Shown piece after piece: positions 44,701 to 53,463 of a stretch of 64,000 nt of DNA (the stretch's first letter is position 1; each line of letters begins with the position of its first letter). The stretch covers positions 124,001-188,000 of the forward strand of contig CAVZWN010000005.1 of NCBI GenBank assembly GCA_963779055.1. The letters run 5' to 3'. The translations under genes were made by a program, and so were the position numbers. Source of the DNA: Sulfurimicrobium sp963779055. GTDB lineage: Bacteria > Pseudomonadota > Gammaproteobacteria > Burkholderiales > Sulfuricellaceae. Below the pieces are notes generated by a model, which made no database searches, was not told the origin of the DNA, and worked only from the letters and a program-made list of their open reading frames with translations.

Positions 44701-45174
44701 TCAGCCCTTCATCAGCAGGCACACCGCCTGCGCGGCAATCCCCTCGCCACGACCGGTATAGCCGAGTCTTTCGGTGGTCGTTGCCTTGACGTTGACGACG
44801 CCGGTATCCACATCGAGGTCGGCGGCGATATTGGCTTCCATCTGAGGAATATAGGGCGCCATTCTGGGTGCCTGAGCGATGATCGTGGCATCCACATTGA
44901 CCACGTAAAATCCCTCAAGACTCACCAGACGCACTACCTCACGCAACAGCTTGCGGCTGTCGGCTCCCTTGAAAGCCGGATCACTGTCCGGGAAGTGACG
45001 CCCGATATCGCCCAACCCCACCGCGCCCAGCAGCGCATCGCAAATGGCGTGCAGCAGCACATCGGCATCCGAGTGGCCGGCAAGACCCAACTGGTATGGA
45101 ACTTCCACACCGCCCATGATCAGCCTGCGCCCTTCCACCAGCGCATGCACATCGAAACCTTGTCCGATTCTCAT
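44701..45174 (-). CDS. ispF: 2-C-methyl-D-erythritol 2,4-cyclodiphosphate synthase
   Basis: 157 residues, full length. Metal ligands are in GFDVHAL (Asp8, His10) and His42 after AGHSDADVLLHA; FPDSDPAFKGADS and TTTERLGYTGRGEGI complete the active site. Fifth step of the non-mevalonate isoprenoid pathway, trimeric, cytoplasmic. Start overlaps ispD stop by four bases. Confidence 0.97.
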   Translation of the reverse strand: MRIGQGFDVHALVEGRRLIMGGVEVPYQLGLAGHSDADVLLHAICDALLGAVGLGDIGRHFPDSDPAFKGADSRKLLREVVRLVSLEGFYVVNVDATIIAQAPRMAPYIPQMEANIAADLDVDTGVVNVKATTTERLGYTGRGEGIAAQAVCLLMKG

Positions 45175-45866
45175 CTTGCCTCCTTATTGAGCAGCAGTTC
45201 TGCCATTTCCAGATCCTGCGCGTAAGTCACCTTGAAATTCCGGCTATCGCCCAGAACCAGCCTGGGTTTCAGCCCCATCAGCTCGATCGCCTGCGCCTCG
45301 TCGGTGGGCACATGCGTACCCGGCTGCGACAAGGCTTCCAGCAAGGCCCCGTGGCGAAACATCTGCGGCGTCTGCGCCTGCCACAGGCCGGCACGCGGCT
45401 CGGTATGAGCGACATGATGCTCCCCGTCGGAGCGCTTCAGGGTATCCGCTACCGGCACCGCCAGCAGGCCGCCCACTTCGTCCGCCCCGCCTTCGGCGAT
45501 CAGGCGCGCCAGCGCTTCCTCGCTCAGGCCCGGCCGGGCGGCATCGTGCACCAGCACCCAGTCGTCCGCAGCCACATCATCCTGAATCGCCCTGAGGCCG
45601 TTGCGCACGCTTTCGAAGCGTTCCGCCCCGCCGCAAAACAGCGGCACCAGGGCCGGTGCAAAGGCTTCCCAGTCATAGCTGCCCCAGCGCTCGTCGTCGC
45701 GCGCCAGCACTACATACACCCGCTCGATTTCCCTGCAACCGCAGAGACGCGCAATCGCGTAGTAGATCAGGGGATGGCCGCCGATTTCGAGATATTGTTT
45801 GGGCCTGGGCGAGCCCATGCGTGAACCGGAGCCGGCCGCGGGAATCAAAGCATAAAAGGTGGTCAT
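45171..45866 (-). CDS. ispD: 2-C-methyl-D-erythritol 4-phosphate cytidylyltransferase
   Basis: 231 residues. The CTP-binding loop IPAAGSGSRMGSPRPKQYL lies at the N-terminus, VHDAARP binds metal and substrate, and VPVADTLKRSD and TPQMFRHGAL follow. Third step of the non-mevalonate pathway. Directly coupled to ispF downstream; no rpoS/ftsB neighbour is seen, unlike in gammaproteobacteria. Confidence 0.97.
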   Translation of the reverse strand: MTTFYALIPAAGSGSRMGSPRPKQYLEIGGHPLIYYAIARLCGCREIERVYVVLARDDERWGSYDWEAFAPALVPLFCGGAERFESVRNGLRAIQDDVAADDWVLVHDAARPGLSEEALARLIAEGGADEVGGLLAVPVADTLKRSDGEHHVAHTEPRAGLWQAQTPQMFRHGALLEALSQPGTHVPTDEAQAIELMGLKPRLVLGDSRNFKVTYAQDLEMAELLLNKEAR

Positions 45867-45954
45867 CTATTGATCCGGATTATGTCAGGGGTATGATTGA
45901 TTAAGAGGTTGACTGCCCCCATTTTACTGTCAGATACGACAAGGAGGGGAAAGC

Positions 45955-46764
45955 ATGAAAGAAGTCCGTCCCGCCGCTGTTGCCGGGTCTTTCTATCCAG
46001 GCGAAGCTGGTGTGCTGAAACACGACATCCAGGCCATGCTGGCCGCAGTGGCTGCGCCTGCCGAAGCTATCGCCCCGCCCAAGGCGCTGATTGTACCTCA
46101 CGCCGGATATATCTATTCCGGCCCCATTGCAGCCAGCGCTTATGCCCAGCTGATTCCACTACGCCACCAGATCCGGCGGGTGGTGCTGCTCGGCCCGGTG
46201 CACCGCGTGCCGGTACGCGGGCTGGCGCTGCCTGAGGCCGACAGTTTTGAAACCCCGCTGGGCATCATTGCGCTGGATCAGCAGGCCATGGCCCAGGTTT
46301 CCGGCCTGCCGCAGGTGGTGGAGAGTGTCCCGGCCCATGCCTGGGAACATTCCCTGGAGGTGCAGCTGCCTTTCCTGCAGATGGTGCTGGACGATTTCAG
46401 CCTGGTGCCGCTGGCCGTGGGTGACGCCACGCCGCAGGAAGTGGCGGAAGTGCTGGAACACCTGTGGGGCGGTTCGGAAACCCTGATTGTCATCAGCTCC
46501 GACCTTTCCCACTACCTGCCCTATGATGTAGCCAAACGCGTGGACCAGGCGACGGCACAGGCCATCCTGGCGCTGGACGCCCCGGTCAGCCACGAGCAGG
46601 CCTGCGGCGGCACCCCGGTCAACGGCCTGCTGCTGGCCGCGCGGCACCATCACATGAAGCCGCACCTGCTGGATCTGCGCAATTCCGGCGACACTGCGGG
46701 CGACCACAGCCGCGTCGTGGGTTACGGCGCATTTGCATTCGAAGAGCCCGGCCATGTCCACTGA
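45955..46764 (+). CDS. amrB: AmmeMemoRadiSam system protein B (MEMO1 family)
   Basis: 269 residues, preceded by AAGGAGGGG. MEMO1 metal-binding features are visible: PHAGYIYSG (His about 48), LLGPVHR (His about 81) and a Cys in EQACGGTPVN. WEHSLEVQLPFLQ and SSDLSHYLPY are also conserved. The fold resembles extradiol dioxygenases; iron or copper binding is reported for human MEMO1, but the bacterial reaction is unknown. First of three overlapping genes (B, A, radical SAM). Confidence 0.93.
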   Translation: MKEVRPAAVAGSFYPGEAGVLKHDIQAMLAAVAAPAEAIAPPKALIVPHAGYIYSGPIAASAYAQLIPLRHQIRRVVLLGPVHRVPVRGLALPEADSFETPLGIIALDQQAMAQVSGLPQVVESVPAHAWEHSLEVQLPFLQMVLDDFSLVPLAVGDATPQEVAEVLEHLWGGSETLIVISSDLSHYLPYDVAKRVDQATAQAILALDAPVSHEQACGGTPVNGLLLAARHHHMKPHLLDLRNSGDTAGDHSRVVGYGAFAFEEPGHVH

Positions 46765-47302
46765 ACAGGGAAAAGTCCTGCTCGCCATCGCCCGTGCAAC
46801 GATTTCCAGCGCGCTGGGCAAGCCTATGCAGGCGGATGAATCCGCTCCCTGGCTCAAGGAACCGGGCGCGGCCTTCGTCACCCTCACCCAGCAGGGTACA
46901 TTGCGCGGCTGCATCGGCAGCCTGGAAGCGCACCGCCCCTTGCTGACCGACATCAAGGCCAATGCCCTGGCTGCCGCCTGCCGTGATCCGCGCTTTCCAC
47001 CACTGATCGCGGATGAACTGGACAGAACGCAGCTTGAAGTTTCGCTGCTCTCGCCGCTGTCACCCATTGCCTTCAGCAGCGAGCAGGACGCGCTGGCGCA
47101 ATTGCGGCCTCTGGTGGACGGCATCGTGTTCGAGCACGGGCCGTACCGTTCCACCTTTCTGCCCCAGGTGTGGGAACAGTTGCCGCATCCCGCCGAATTC
47201 ATGGCCCACCTCAAGCACAAGGCAGGGTTGTCACCCGATTTCTGGGATAAAGATGTCAAATTGTTCCGCTATACCGTGAGCAAATGGAAGGAATCCACAT
47301 GA
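46754..47302 (+). CDS. amrA: AmmeMemoRadiSam system protein A (AMMECR1 domain)
   Basis: 182 residues from ATG 46754, overlapping the MEMO gene by 11 bases. The signature LRGCIGS is at about 54-60, with DPRFPPL and VDGIVFEHG later. AMMECR1 has been suggested to bind a nucleotide or radical-SAM product; no proven reaction. ATGA overlap joins it to the radical-SAM gene. Confidence 0.93.
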   Translation: MSTEQGKVLLAIARATISSALGKPMQADESAPWLKEPGAAFVTLTQQGTLRGCIGSLEAHRPLLTDIKANALAAACRDPRFPPLIADELDRTQLEVSLLSPLSPIAFSSEQDALAQLRPLVDGIVFEHGPYRSTFLPQVWEQLPHPAEFMAHLKHKAGLSPDFWDKDVKLFRYTVSKWKEST

Positions 47303-48393
47303 ATACCGCTGAATCCAGCCACCCTGGCCGCTGGTGGCACACGCTGGATGAGAAGACCATCCAGTGCGATCTGTGCCCGCGCGACTGCAAGCTGCACGAG
47401 GGCCAGCGCGGCCTGTGTTTCGTGCGCCAGAATATCGGCGGCAAGATGATTCTCACCACCTACGGGCGCTCATCGGGCTTCTGCATCGACCCGATCGAAA
47501 AAAAACCGCTCAACCACTTCTATCCCGGCAGCAGCGTATTCTCGTTCGGCACCGCGGGCTGCAATCTGGCCTGCAAGTTCTGCCAGAACTGGGACATCAG
47601 CAAGGCCCGCGACATGGACCGCCTGATGGATCAGGCCTCACCGGAAGAAATCGCCCGCACCGCCGCACATCACGGCTGCAAGAGCGTGGCCTTCACCTAC
47701 AACGATCCGGTGATTTTCGCCGAATACGCCATGGATGCCGCGGACGCCTGCCATGCGCGCGGCATCCAGACCGTTGCTGTCACGGCGGGCTACATTCACA
47801 AAACGGCAGGACGCGAATTTTTCGCCAAGATGGACGCAGCAAATGTGGATCTGAAAGGCTTCACCGACAATTTCTACCACAGCCTGTGTGCAGGACACCT
47901 GCAACCGGTGCTGGACACACTCGCCTACATCCATCACGAAACCCCGTGCTGGCTGGAAATCACCACCCTGATCATCCCTGGCCAGAACGATTCGGAGCAG
48001 GAAATCACTGCACTATGCCAGTGGATCGCCAAGGAACTGGGGCCGGAAGTGCCGCTGCATTTCTCGGCCTTCCACCCCGATTACAAGATGACAGACATCC
48101 CCGCCACCCCGGGCGCCACCCTCAGCCGGGCGCGGCGCATCGCCATGGATCAGGGCCTGCATTATGTCTATACCGGCAACGTGCACGACCCGGCGGGCGA
48201 CACCACCTACTGTCCGAAATGCCAGGCGGCACTGATCGAACGCGACTGGTACCAGATCAACGCCTACCACCTGAGCGATGATGGCCATTGCCCGCATTGC
48301 GGCACGGCCATCGCCGGGCGTTTTGAACGCTTTGCATTAGCCAGCCAATTCGGGCGCAAGCAGATTCCGGTAGCGGTCCACCGGCATGAATAG
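47299..48393 (+). CDS. amrS: AmmeMemoRadiSam system radical SAM enzyme
   Basis: 364 residues from ATG 47299. Iron-sulfur motif CNLACKFC (about residues 91-98) follows GTAG. An N-terminal set of Cys (CDLCPRDC, GLCFVRQ) and a C-terminal pair of CxxC motifs (CPKC, CPHC) suggest extra metal sites. Relative of pyruvate-formate-lyase activators. The three-gene set is conserved from archaea to bacteria; the target molecule is unknown. All three genes overlap, implying one complex or pathway. Confidence 0.93.
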   Translation: MNTAESSHPGRWWHTLDEKTIQCDLCPRDCKLHEGQRGLCFVRQNIGGKMILTTYGRSSGFCIDPIEKKPLNHFYPGSSVFSFGTAGCNLACKFCQNWDISKARDMDRLMDQASPEEIARTAAHHGCKSVAFTYNDPVIFAEYAMDAADACHARGIQTVAVTAGYIHKTAGREFFAKMDAANVDLKGFTDNFYHSLCAGHLQPVLDTLAYIHHETPCWLEITTLIIPGQNDSEQEITALCQWIAKELGPEVPLHFSAFHPDYKMTDIPATPGATLSRARRIAMDQGLHYVYTGNVHDPAGDTTYCPKCQAALIERDWYQINAYHLSDDGHCPHCGTAIAGRFERFALASQFGRKQIPVAVHRHE

Positions 48394-48426
48394 ATACGGG
48401 GCTAAACCTTAAGGATCAGATTCCAT

Positions 48427-48491
48427 AACCGCAAAGACGCGAAGCATTCTCATACTCGGATTCCCTTTGCGTTCTTTGTGACTTTGCGGTT
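48427..48491. repeat. Dispersed inverted repeat of AACCGCAAAG type
   Basis: AACCGCAAAG at 48427 and its complement CTTTGCGGTT at 48482, with GACGCGAAG and CTTTGCGTTCTTTG inside. This pattern is a common extragenic repeat in betaproteobacteria. It lies just before waaF. Confidence 0.6.
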
Positions 48492-48523
48492 CAAGTGTTT
48501 TTTTTGGGTTAAACTGCGGCCTC

Positions 48524-49567
48524 ATGGCCTCGCAACCCTACAAGATCCTGATCATCGCCCCCTCCTGGGTGGGCGACATGGTCATGGCTCAGCCGCTGTT
48601 CATGCGCCTGCATCAGCTTCACCCCGGACTACTGCTGGATGTACTTGCACCTGCCTGGACGCTCCCTTTGCTGACGCGCATGGCAGAAGTGCATGAAGCC
48701 ATCGCCAACCCGTTCGGGCATGGCGAATTCAACCTGGCAGCCCGCTATCAACTGGGCAAGGCCTTGCGCCAAAGGCAATACGACCAGGCCATCGTGCTGC
48801 CCAACTCCTGGAAGTCCGCCCTGGTGCCGTTCTTCGCCGGGATTCCCAGGCGTACAGGCTATCGCGGCGAAATGCGCTGGGGCCTGCTCAACGACACTCG
48901 CATACTGGACAAGATCAAGCTGCCGCTGATGGTGGAGCGCTTCGTGGCGCTTGCCGACACTCCTGACAAGCCCCTGCCCAGCCCCATCCCCCGCCCCAGG
49001 CTGGACATAGACGAGCAGCAGCGCCTCGCCACCCTGGCCAGGCTCGGCCTGAGCCCTGAACCCCGGATTGCCGCACTATGCGTAGGCGCCGAATACGGCC
49101 CGGCAAAACGCTGGCCGGTAGCGCATTTTGCCGCACTGGGAAAATTGCTGCGCGAGCAGGGCTACCAGGTGTGGCTGGTCGGCTCCGCCAAGGACGCCGA
49201 AGCCGGTGCCGAAGCAGCATCCTTAAGTGAGGGCGCCTGCCTCGACCTGTGCGGCAAGAGCAGCCTCAACGAAGCCGTGGATCTGCTCGCCTCGGCCAGC
49301 GTGATCGTCAGCAACGATTCCGGCCTGATGCATGTCGCTGCCGCGCTGGACAAACCACTGGCCGCCCTCTATGGCTCCAGCAGCCCCGGCTTCACGCCCC
49401 CCCTGTCAGACAAGGCACATATCCTCAGCCTGAATCTGACATGCAGCCCCTGCTTCAAGCGCGAATGCCCGCTCGGCCATCTTGACTGCCTGATGAAACT
49501 GACACCGCAACACGTATCAGAACAGATCGGCGTCGCCGTCAACGAGGAAAACCATGGCTCTCTCTAA
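48524..49567 (+). CDS. waaF: Lipopolysaccharide heptosyltransferase II
   Basis: 347 residues of the GT9 family. ILIIAPSWVGDMVMAQ at the start, LPNSWKSALVPFFAGIPRR, CVGAEYGPAKRWP, DLCGKSSLNEA and SNDSGLMHVAAAL with LYGSSSPGFTPP are the expected motifs. Adds the second L-glycero-D-manno-heptose to the LPS inner core on the cytoplasmic face. Overlaps the next gene by 14 bases. Confidence 0.93.
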   Translation: MASQPYKILIIAPSWVGDMVMAQPLFMRLHQLHPGLLLDVLAPAWTLPLLTRMAEVHEAIANPFGHGEFNLAARYQLGKALRQRQYDQAIVLPNSWKSALVPFFAGIPRRTGYRGEMRWGLLNDTRILDKIKLPLMVERFVALADTPDKPLPSPIPRPRLDIDEQQRLATLARLGLSPEPRIAALCVGAEYGPAKRWPVAHFAALGKLLREQGYQVWLVGSAKDAEAGAEAASLSEGACLDLCGKSSLNEAVDLLASASVIVSNDSGLMHVAAALDKPLAALYGSSSPGFTPPLSDKAHILSLNLTCSPCFKRECPLGHLDCLMKLTPQHVSEQIGVAVNEENHGSL

Positions 49568-50576
49568 AGAGTTCAACCTTCGCCATATTGAAATGGCCAC
49601 CTGGATGATAGCGGCCATACTGCTTGTTTTCGTTGTTTATTCGCACCTTCTGCCGGCGCTGCTGGCAGGGCTGCTGATGTACGAACTGGTCCACCTGCTT
49701 GCTGCACGCATCAATCTGCGCCGCTTTGGCGGGCGGCCAGCCAAAATCGTCGCAGTTGCGTTGCTGGCAAGCCTGATGGCGACCCTGATCACCCTGGCCA
49801 CCATCGGCCTGATGTCATTTTTTCACAGCGACACCAGCAAGCTTCCTACGCTGTTGCAGAAAATGGCCGTCATCATTGAAGGTTCCCGCACCATGCTGCC
49901 TGAATGGCTGGTGGAAAAGTTACCAACCAGCGCCGAGGGAATCCAGATCGCCGCCGTAGAATTGCTGCGCACCCATGCCAGCACGGTACAAACCGCAGGC
50001 AAAGAGATGGGGCGCACCCTGGTTCACGTGCTGATCGGCCTGATCATCGGCGCCATGATCTCGCTGCGCGAAGTCACTGCGCAACACCGCTACGGCCCTC
50101 TCTCAGGCGCCCTGGCTGAACGGGTCAGATTGCTCGGTGACGCTTTTCGCCGCATCGTCTTTGCCCAGGTCAGGATCGCGGCGCTGAACGCATTTTTCAC
50201 CGCCATTTATCTGGTCGTGATTCTGCCTCTGCTCGGCGTTAATCTACCTCTGACCAAGACCCTGATTATCATCACGTTCCTGGCCGGTTTGCTGCCGGTC
50301 GTTGGCAATCTGATTTCCAACTCCGTCATTGTCGTCGTCAGCCTGGGACACTCGCTGCAAATCGCCGTGGCCTCGCTGCTGTTCCTGATCATCATCCACA
50401 AACTGGAATACTTCCTCAATGCCCGCATCATCGGCACCCAGATACGCTCCCAGGCGTGGGAGCTGTTGCTCGCCATGCTGGCCATGGAAGCGGCTTTTGG
50501 CATTATGGGCGTAGTGGCGGCGCCCATTTATTACGCTTATCTGAAAAGCGAGCTGGTGCGTAAGGGCTTGATCTGA
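49554..50576 (+). CDS. AI-2E family transporter-like membrane protein
   Basis: 340 residues with about seven hydrophobic helices and a central soluble segment (about 90-160), the plan of PF01594. GLLPVVGNLISNSVIVVVSL and HKLEYFLNARIIGTQI are conserved blocks. Members include the autoinducer-2 exporter TqsA and Na+/H+ antiporters; substrate not set by sequence. Probably co-transcribed with waaF. Confidence 0.85.
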   Translation: MALSKEFNLRHIEMATWMIAAILLVFVVYSHLLPALLAGLLMYELVHLLAARINLRRFGGRPAKIVAVALLASLMATLITLATIGLMSFFHSDTSKLPTLLQKMAVIIEGSRTMLPEWLVEKLPTSAEGIQIAAVELLRTHASTVQTAGKEMGRTLVHVLIGLIIGAMISLREVTAQHRYGPLSGALAERVRLLGDAFRRIVFAQVRIAALNAFFTAIYLVVILPLLGVNLPLTKTLIIITFLAGLLPVVGNLISNSVIVVVSLGHSLQIAVASLLFLIIIHKLEYFLNARIIGTQIRSQAWELLLAMLAMEAAFGIMGVVAAPIYYAYLKSELVRKGLI

Positions 50577-50704
50577 GCAACGTCCCGCGAGCAGCTCGTA
50601 TTCACCACAAACACCTTGCCAACCCGACTTGAATCATGGATAATTACGCCATTTTTCGCGGCACTCAAATGCCAAAAACCGAGCAACAGGCAAGGATTTG
50701 AATC

Positions 50705-50908
50705 ATGAAACCGGATACCCACCCAAATTACAACGAAATCAACGTGAACTGCAGCTGTGGTTTTACTTTCAAGACCCGCTCCACCATGAGTAAAAACCTG
50801 ACCGTTGAAGTGTGTTCGCAATGCCACCCTTTTTATACTGGCAAACAGAAGATTGTGGACACCGCTGGCCGCGTCGAGAAGTTCCGCCAGAAATACGGCA
50901 TGAAATAA
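50705..50908 (+). CDS. rpmE: Ribosomal protein L31
   Basis: 67 residues. Zinc-binding Cys in CSCG (16-19) and CSQCHPFYTGKQK mark the zinc-containing (C+) form. The C-terminus GRVEKFRQKYG is typical. Part of the large subunit. Followed by a strong terminator, so a separate unit. Confidence 0.97.
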   Translation: MKPDTHPNYNEINVNCSCGFTFKTRSTMSKNLTVEVCSQCHPFYTGKQKIVDTAGRVEKFRQKYGMK

Positions 50909-50927
50909 GTCCGCATCCGATTCAGAA

Positions 50928-50958
50928 AGAAAGGCAGCCCAGGCTGCCTTTCTTTTTT
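50928..50958 (+). terminator. Terminator after rpmE
   Basis: AGAAAGGCAGCC and GGCTGCCTTTCT form a 12-bp stem with a two-base loop, followed by TTTTTT. Confidence 0.93.
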
Positions 50959-50975
50959 GCGGCGACTGCCTGTAT

Positions 50976-52610
50976 ATGACTTTCTTTGAGCCCCCTCACC
51001 AAGCGCCCCACATCCATCTGGGCTGGGTGGTCACGCTTTGCGCGCTCTGGACATTACTCGGACTCGTGGGCCACGACCCATGGAAACCTGACGATGCCTA
51101 TAGCTTCGGGCTCGTCTATTCGATCCTTCAGGGTAGCGACTGGGTGATTCCCATGCTGGCCGGCGAACCCTTCATGGAAAAACCGCCGCTCTATTACCTC
51201 ACTGCCGCCGCGCTTGCCAAACTGTTTTCCGGATGGCTGCCGCTGCATGACGGCGCCCGCCTCGCCAGCGGGCTTTATATGGGGCTGGCGCTGATCTTCA
51301 CCGGCCTGACCGGACGTGAACTATGGGGCAAAGGCTATGGCCGGATTACCGCCCTGATCATGATTGCCTGTCTTGGCCTGGTGGTGCGCACCCACCAGAT
51401 CATCACCGACACCGCCTTACTGGCAGGCGTGGCGACTGCTCTTTACGGCCTGGCTCTGGCGCCGCGCCGCTCGATTATTGCCGGGATAATCATCGGCAGC
51501 GGCATGGGCATCGGCTTCATGTCCAAAGGCCTGTTCGAGCCCGGCGTCATCGCCATTACCGCACTGCTCCTGCCAATTCTGTCCGGCGCCTGGCGCAGCC
51601 GCAAGTACGCCACCAGCCTGGTTATAGCATTCATTGCAGCCCTGCCCTGGCTCACCATCTGGCCAACCCTGCTTTACCAGCACGCACCCGAGCTATTCAC
51701 AGAGTGGCTATGGGCCCACAACCTTGGGTACCTGACGAGCACAACACCCGTCAGCGCCGGCTCCGAGCCCGGTTATTACCTCACCATCCTGCCCTGGTTT
51801 GCCTGGCCCGCCCTGCCCCTGGCGCTCTGGACCTTGTGGCGCCACAACTGGAAGGACGGACTCATTCCCGCCATTGCTCTGCCGCTCACCGCATTTCTGG
51901 TCATTCTGCTTATTCTGAGCACTGCCGTCGTAGCACGCGACGTGTACGCCCTGCCGCTACTTCCACCACTGTCAGTTCTAGCAACTGCAGCCGTTAATTC
52001 CCTGCGCAGGGGTGCGGCCAACTCACTGGACTGGTTCAGCGTTATGACATTCAGCCTTTTTGCCGGCGTATTATGGCTGGGGTGGTACGCCACCCTGACC
52101 GGGCACCCGGCAGAAATCGCTCACTGGTTTGACAAACGTCAGCCCGGCTACATCGCACACCTCGATGGTCTGGCCCTGCTTCTGGCCGCGGCGCTCAGCA
52201 CAGCATGGCTTATAGTCATCGCGCGCATGAAGCGTGGCGCGCTACGCGGGATTGTCAATTCAGCCCTGGGAATCACCCTGGCCTGGGGGCTGCTTGCTAC
52301 AATCTGGCTCCCATGGCTTGATTCCGACAAGAGTTACCGCGCCATGATCGACTCCATGCAAGGCAGCCTGCCAGCCCAATACAACTGCATCGGCAGCAAG
52401 CAACTGGGAGAGCCGCAGCGCGCCCTGCTGCACTACTTTGCAGGCATCATCACGCTTCGGGATGAAATTGACGACAACCACTGCGAACTGAAATTAATCC
52501 AGAACAAGGCGAGCCTGCCCGAGCAGACTGAACAGGGATGGCGCCTGATCTGGCAGGGACATCGCCGGGGAGACAACTCGGAGCTGTTTACCCTGCTTCA
52601 AAAGCAGTAA
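50976..52610 (+). CDS. ArnT-like (PMT family) membrane glycosyltransferase
   Basis: 544 residues with about 11 hydrophobic helices. An early loop holds the acid pair HDPWKPDDA typical of GT83/PMT enzymes using polyprenyl-phosphate sugars, and MEKPPLYYLTAA is a family hallmark. A C-terminal periplasmic domain of about 110 residues follows. Could transfer aminoarabinose or another sugar to lipid A or protein. It begins right after the rpmE terminator; GCGGCGAC precedes the ATG, a weak site. Confidence 0.85.
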   Translation: MTFFEPPHQAPHIHLGWVVTLCALWTLLGLVGHDPWKPDDAYSFGLVYSILQGSDWVIPMLAGEPFMEKPPLYYLTAAALAKLFSGWLPLHDGARLASGLYMGLALIFTGLTGRELWGKGYGRITALIMIACLGLVVRTHQIITDTALLAGVATALYGLALAPRRSIIAGIIIGSGMGIGFMSKGLFEPGVIAITALLLPILSGAWRSRKYATSLVIAFIAALPWLTIWPTLLYQHAPELFTEWLWAHNLGYLTSTTPVSAGSEPGYYLTILPWFAWPALPLALWTLWRHNWKDGLIPAIALPLTAFLVILLILSTAVVARDVYALPLLPPLSVLATAAVNSLRRGAANSLDWFSVMTFSLFAGVLWLGWYATLTGHPAEIAHWFDKRQPGYIAHLDGLALLLAAALSTAWLIVIARMKRGALRGIVNSALGITLAWGLLATIWLPWLDSDKSYRAMIDSMQGSLPAQYNCIGSKQLGEPQRALLHYFAGIITLRDEIDDNHCELKLIQNKASLPEQTEQGWRLIWQGHRRGDNSELFTLLQKQ

Positions 52611-52723
52611 ACCCCTTATAAACTTGAATTTTTTTGTCATTTATGTCCTAATGTCGGGTATATAAGTTATATTCGTTCTAAATACATCAAGACATACCGT
52701 ACAAACCATCTTAGGAGAAAAAT

Positions 52724-53401
52724 ATGAAATCTACCAAAATTGCCGGCATCACCCTGAGTCTGGTTCTGGGCGCGGCCTTTTCTGGCGCCGCCTTTGCTCA
52801 CACAGTGGAGAAAGAGGGCTACCTGATCGACACCCGTGGCAATGTAGTTCTGAACAACTACAAAGAATGCTGGAAAACCGGCTACTGGACTCCAGCCATG
52901 GCCATTGCAGAGTGCGACCCTGATCTGGTCAAGAAAGAAGAAAAAGCTGCTGCAGCCCCGGCACCTGTTGTTCCTGCCGGACCTGAAAAACCAGCTTTCG
53001 ACAAAATCACCCTGCAAGCCGAAACCCTGTTTGATTTCGACAAATCTGTTGTACGTGCAGACGGAAAACAGAAGCTGAACGACGACGTCGTCGGCAAAAT
53101 GAAACAGTATCCACAAGTGGAAGTGGTTCTGGTAACTGGCCATGCCGATCGCATTGGCAAAGACAGCTACAACCAGAATCTGTCTGAGCGTCGTGCCGCT
53201 GCCGTCAAGGAATATCTGGTTAGCCAGGGTATTGATGCTGGCCGTATCGAAACCGCAGCCAAGGGCGAGGCTGAGCCAGTCACAGCCTGCAGCGATGTCA
53301 AAGGCAGGGAAAGCGGCAAAAACAAGAAACTGGTTGAATGCCTGCAACCCAACCGCCGCGTGATGGTTGAAGTTAAGGTACAGAAGCCAACCCAGAAGTA
53401 A
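52724..53401 (+). CDS. OmpA family outer membrane protein
   Basis: 225 residues, signal peptide ending SGAAFA (about 25). A short N-terminal region with TRGNVVLNNYKECWKTGYW, an Ala/Pro-rich hinge (AAAAPAPVVPAGPEKP), then an OmpA_C peptidoglycan-binding domain: TLFDFDKSVVR, VTGHADRIGKDSYNQNLSE, RRAAAVKEYL and NRRVMVEV. No eight-stranded barrel is present, so it is a periplasmic/peptidoglycan-linked type. TAGGAG precedes ATG 52724. Likely highly expressed; a strong terminator follows. Confidence 0.93.
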   Translation: MKSTKIAGITLSLVLGAAFSGAAFAHTVEKEGYLIDTRGNVVLNNYKECWKTGYWTPAMAIAECDPDLVKKEEKAAAAPAPVVPAGPEKPAFDKITLQAETLFDFDKSVVRADGKQKLNDDVVGKMKQYPQVEVVLVTGHADRIGKDSYNQNLSERRAAAVKEYLVSQGIDAGRIETAAKGEAEPVTACSDVKGRESGKNKKLVECLQPNRRVMVEVKVQKPTQK

Positions 53402-53420
53402 AAGGTTGAACTCTCCCGAA

Positions 53421-53446
53421 AAGCCCCGCTATTGCGGGGCTTTTTT
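53421..53446 (+). terminator. Terminator after ompA
   Basis: AAGCCCCGC-TATT-GCGGGGCTT then TTTT: a classic factor-independent terminator. Confidence 0.95.
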
Positions 53447-53463
53447 CTTGGCCGGATTTCAAA

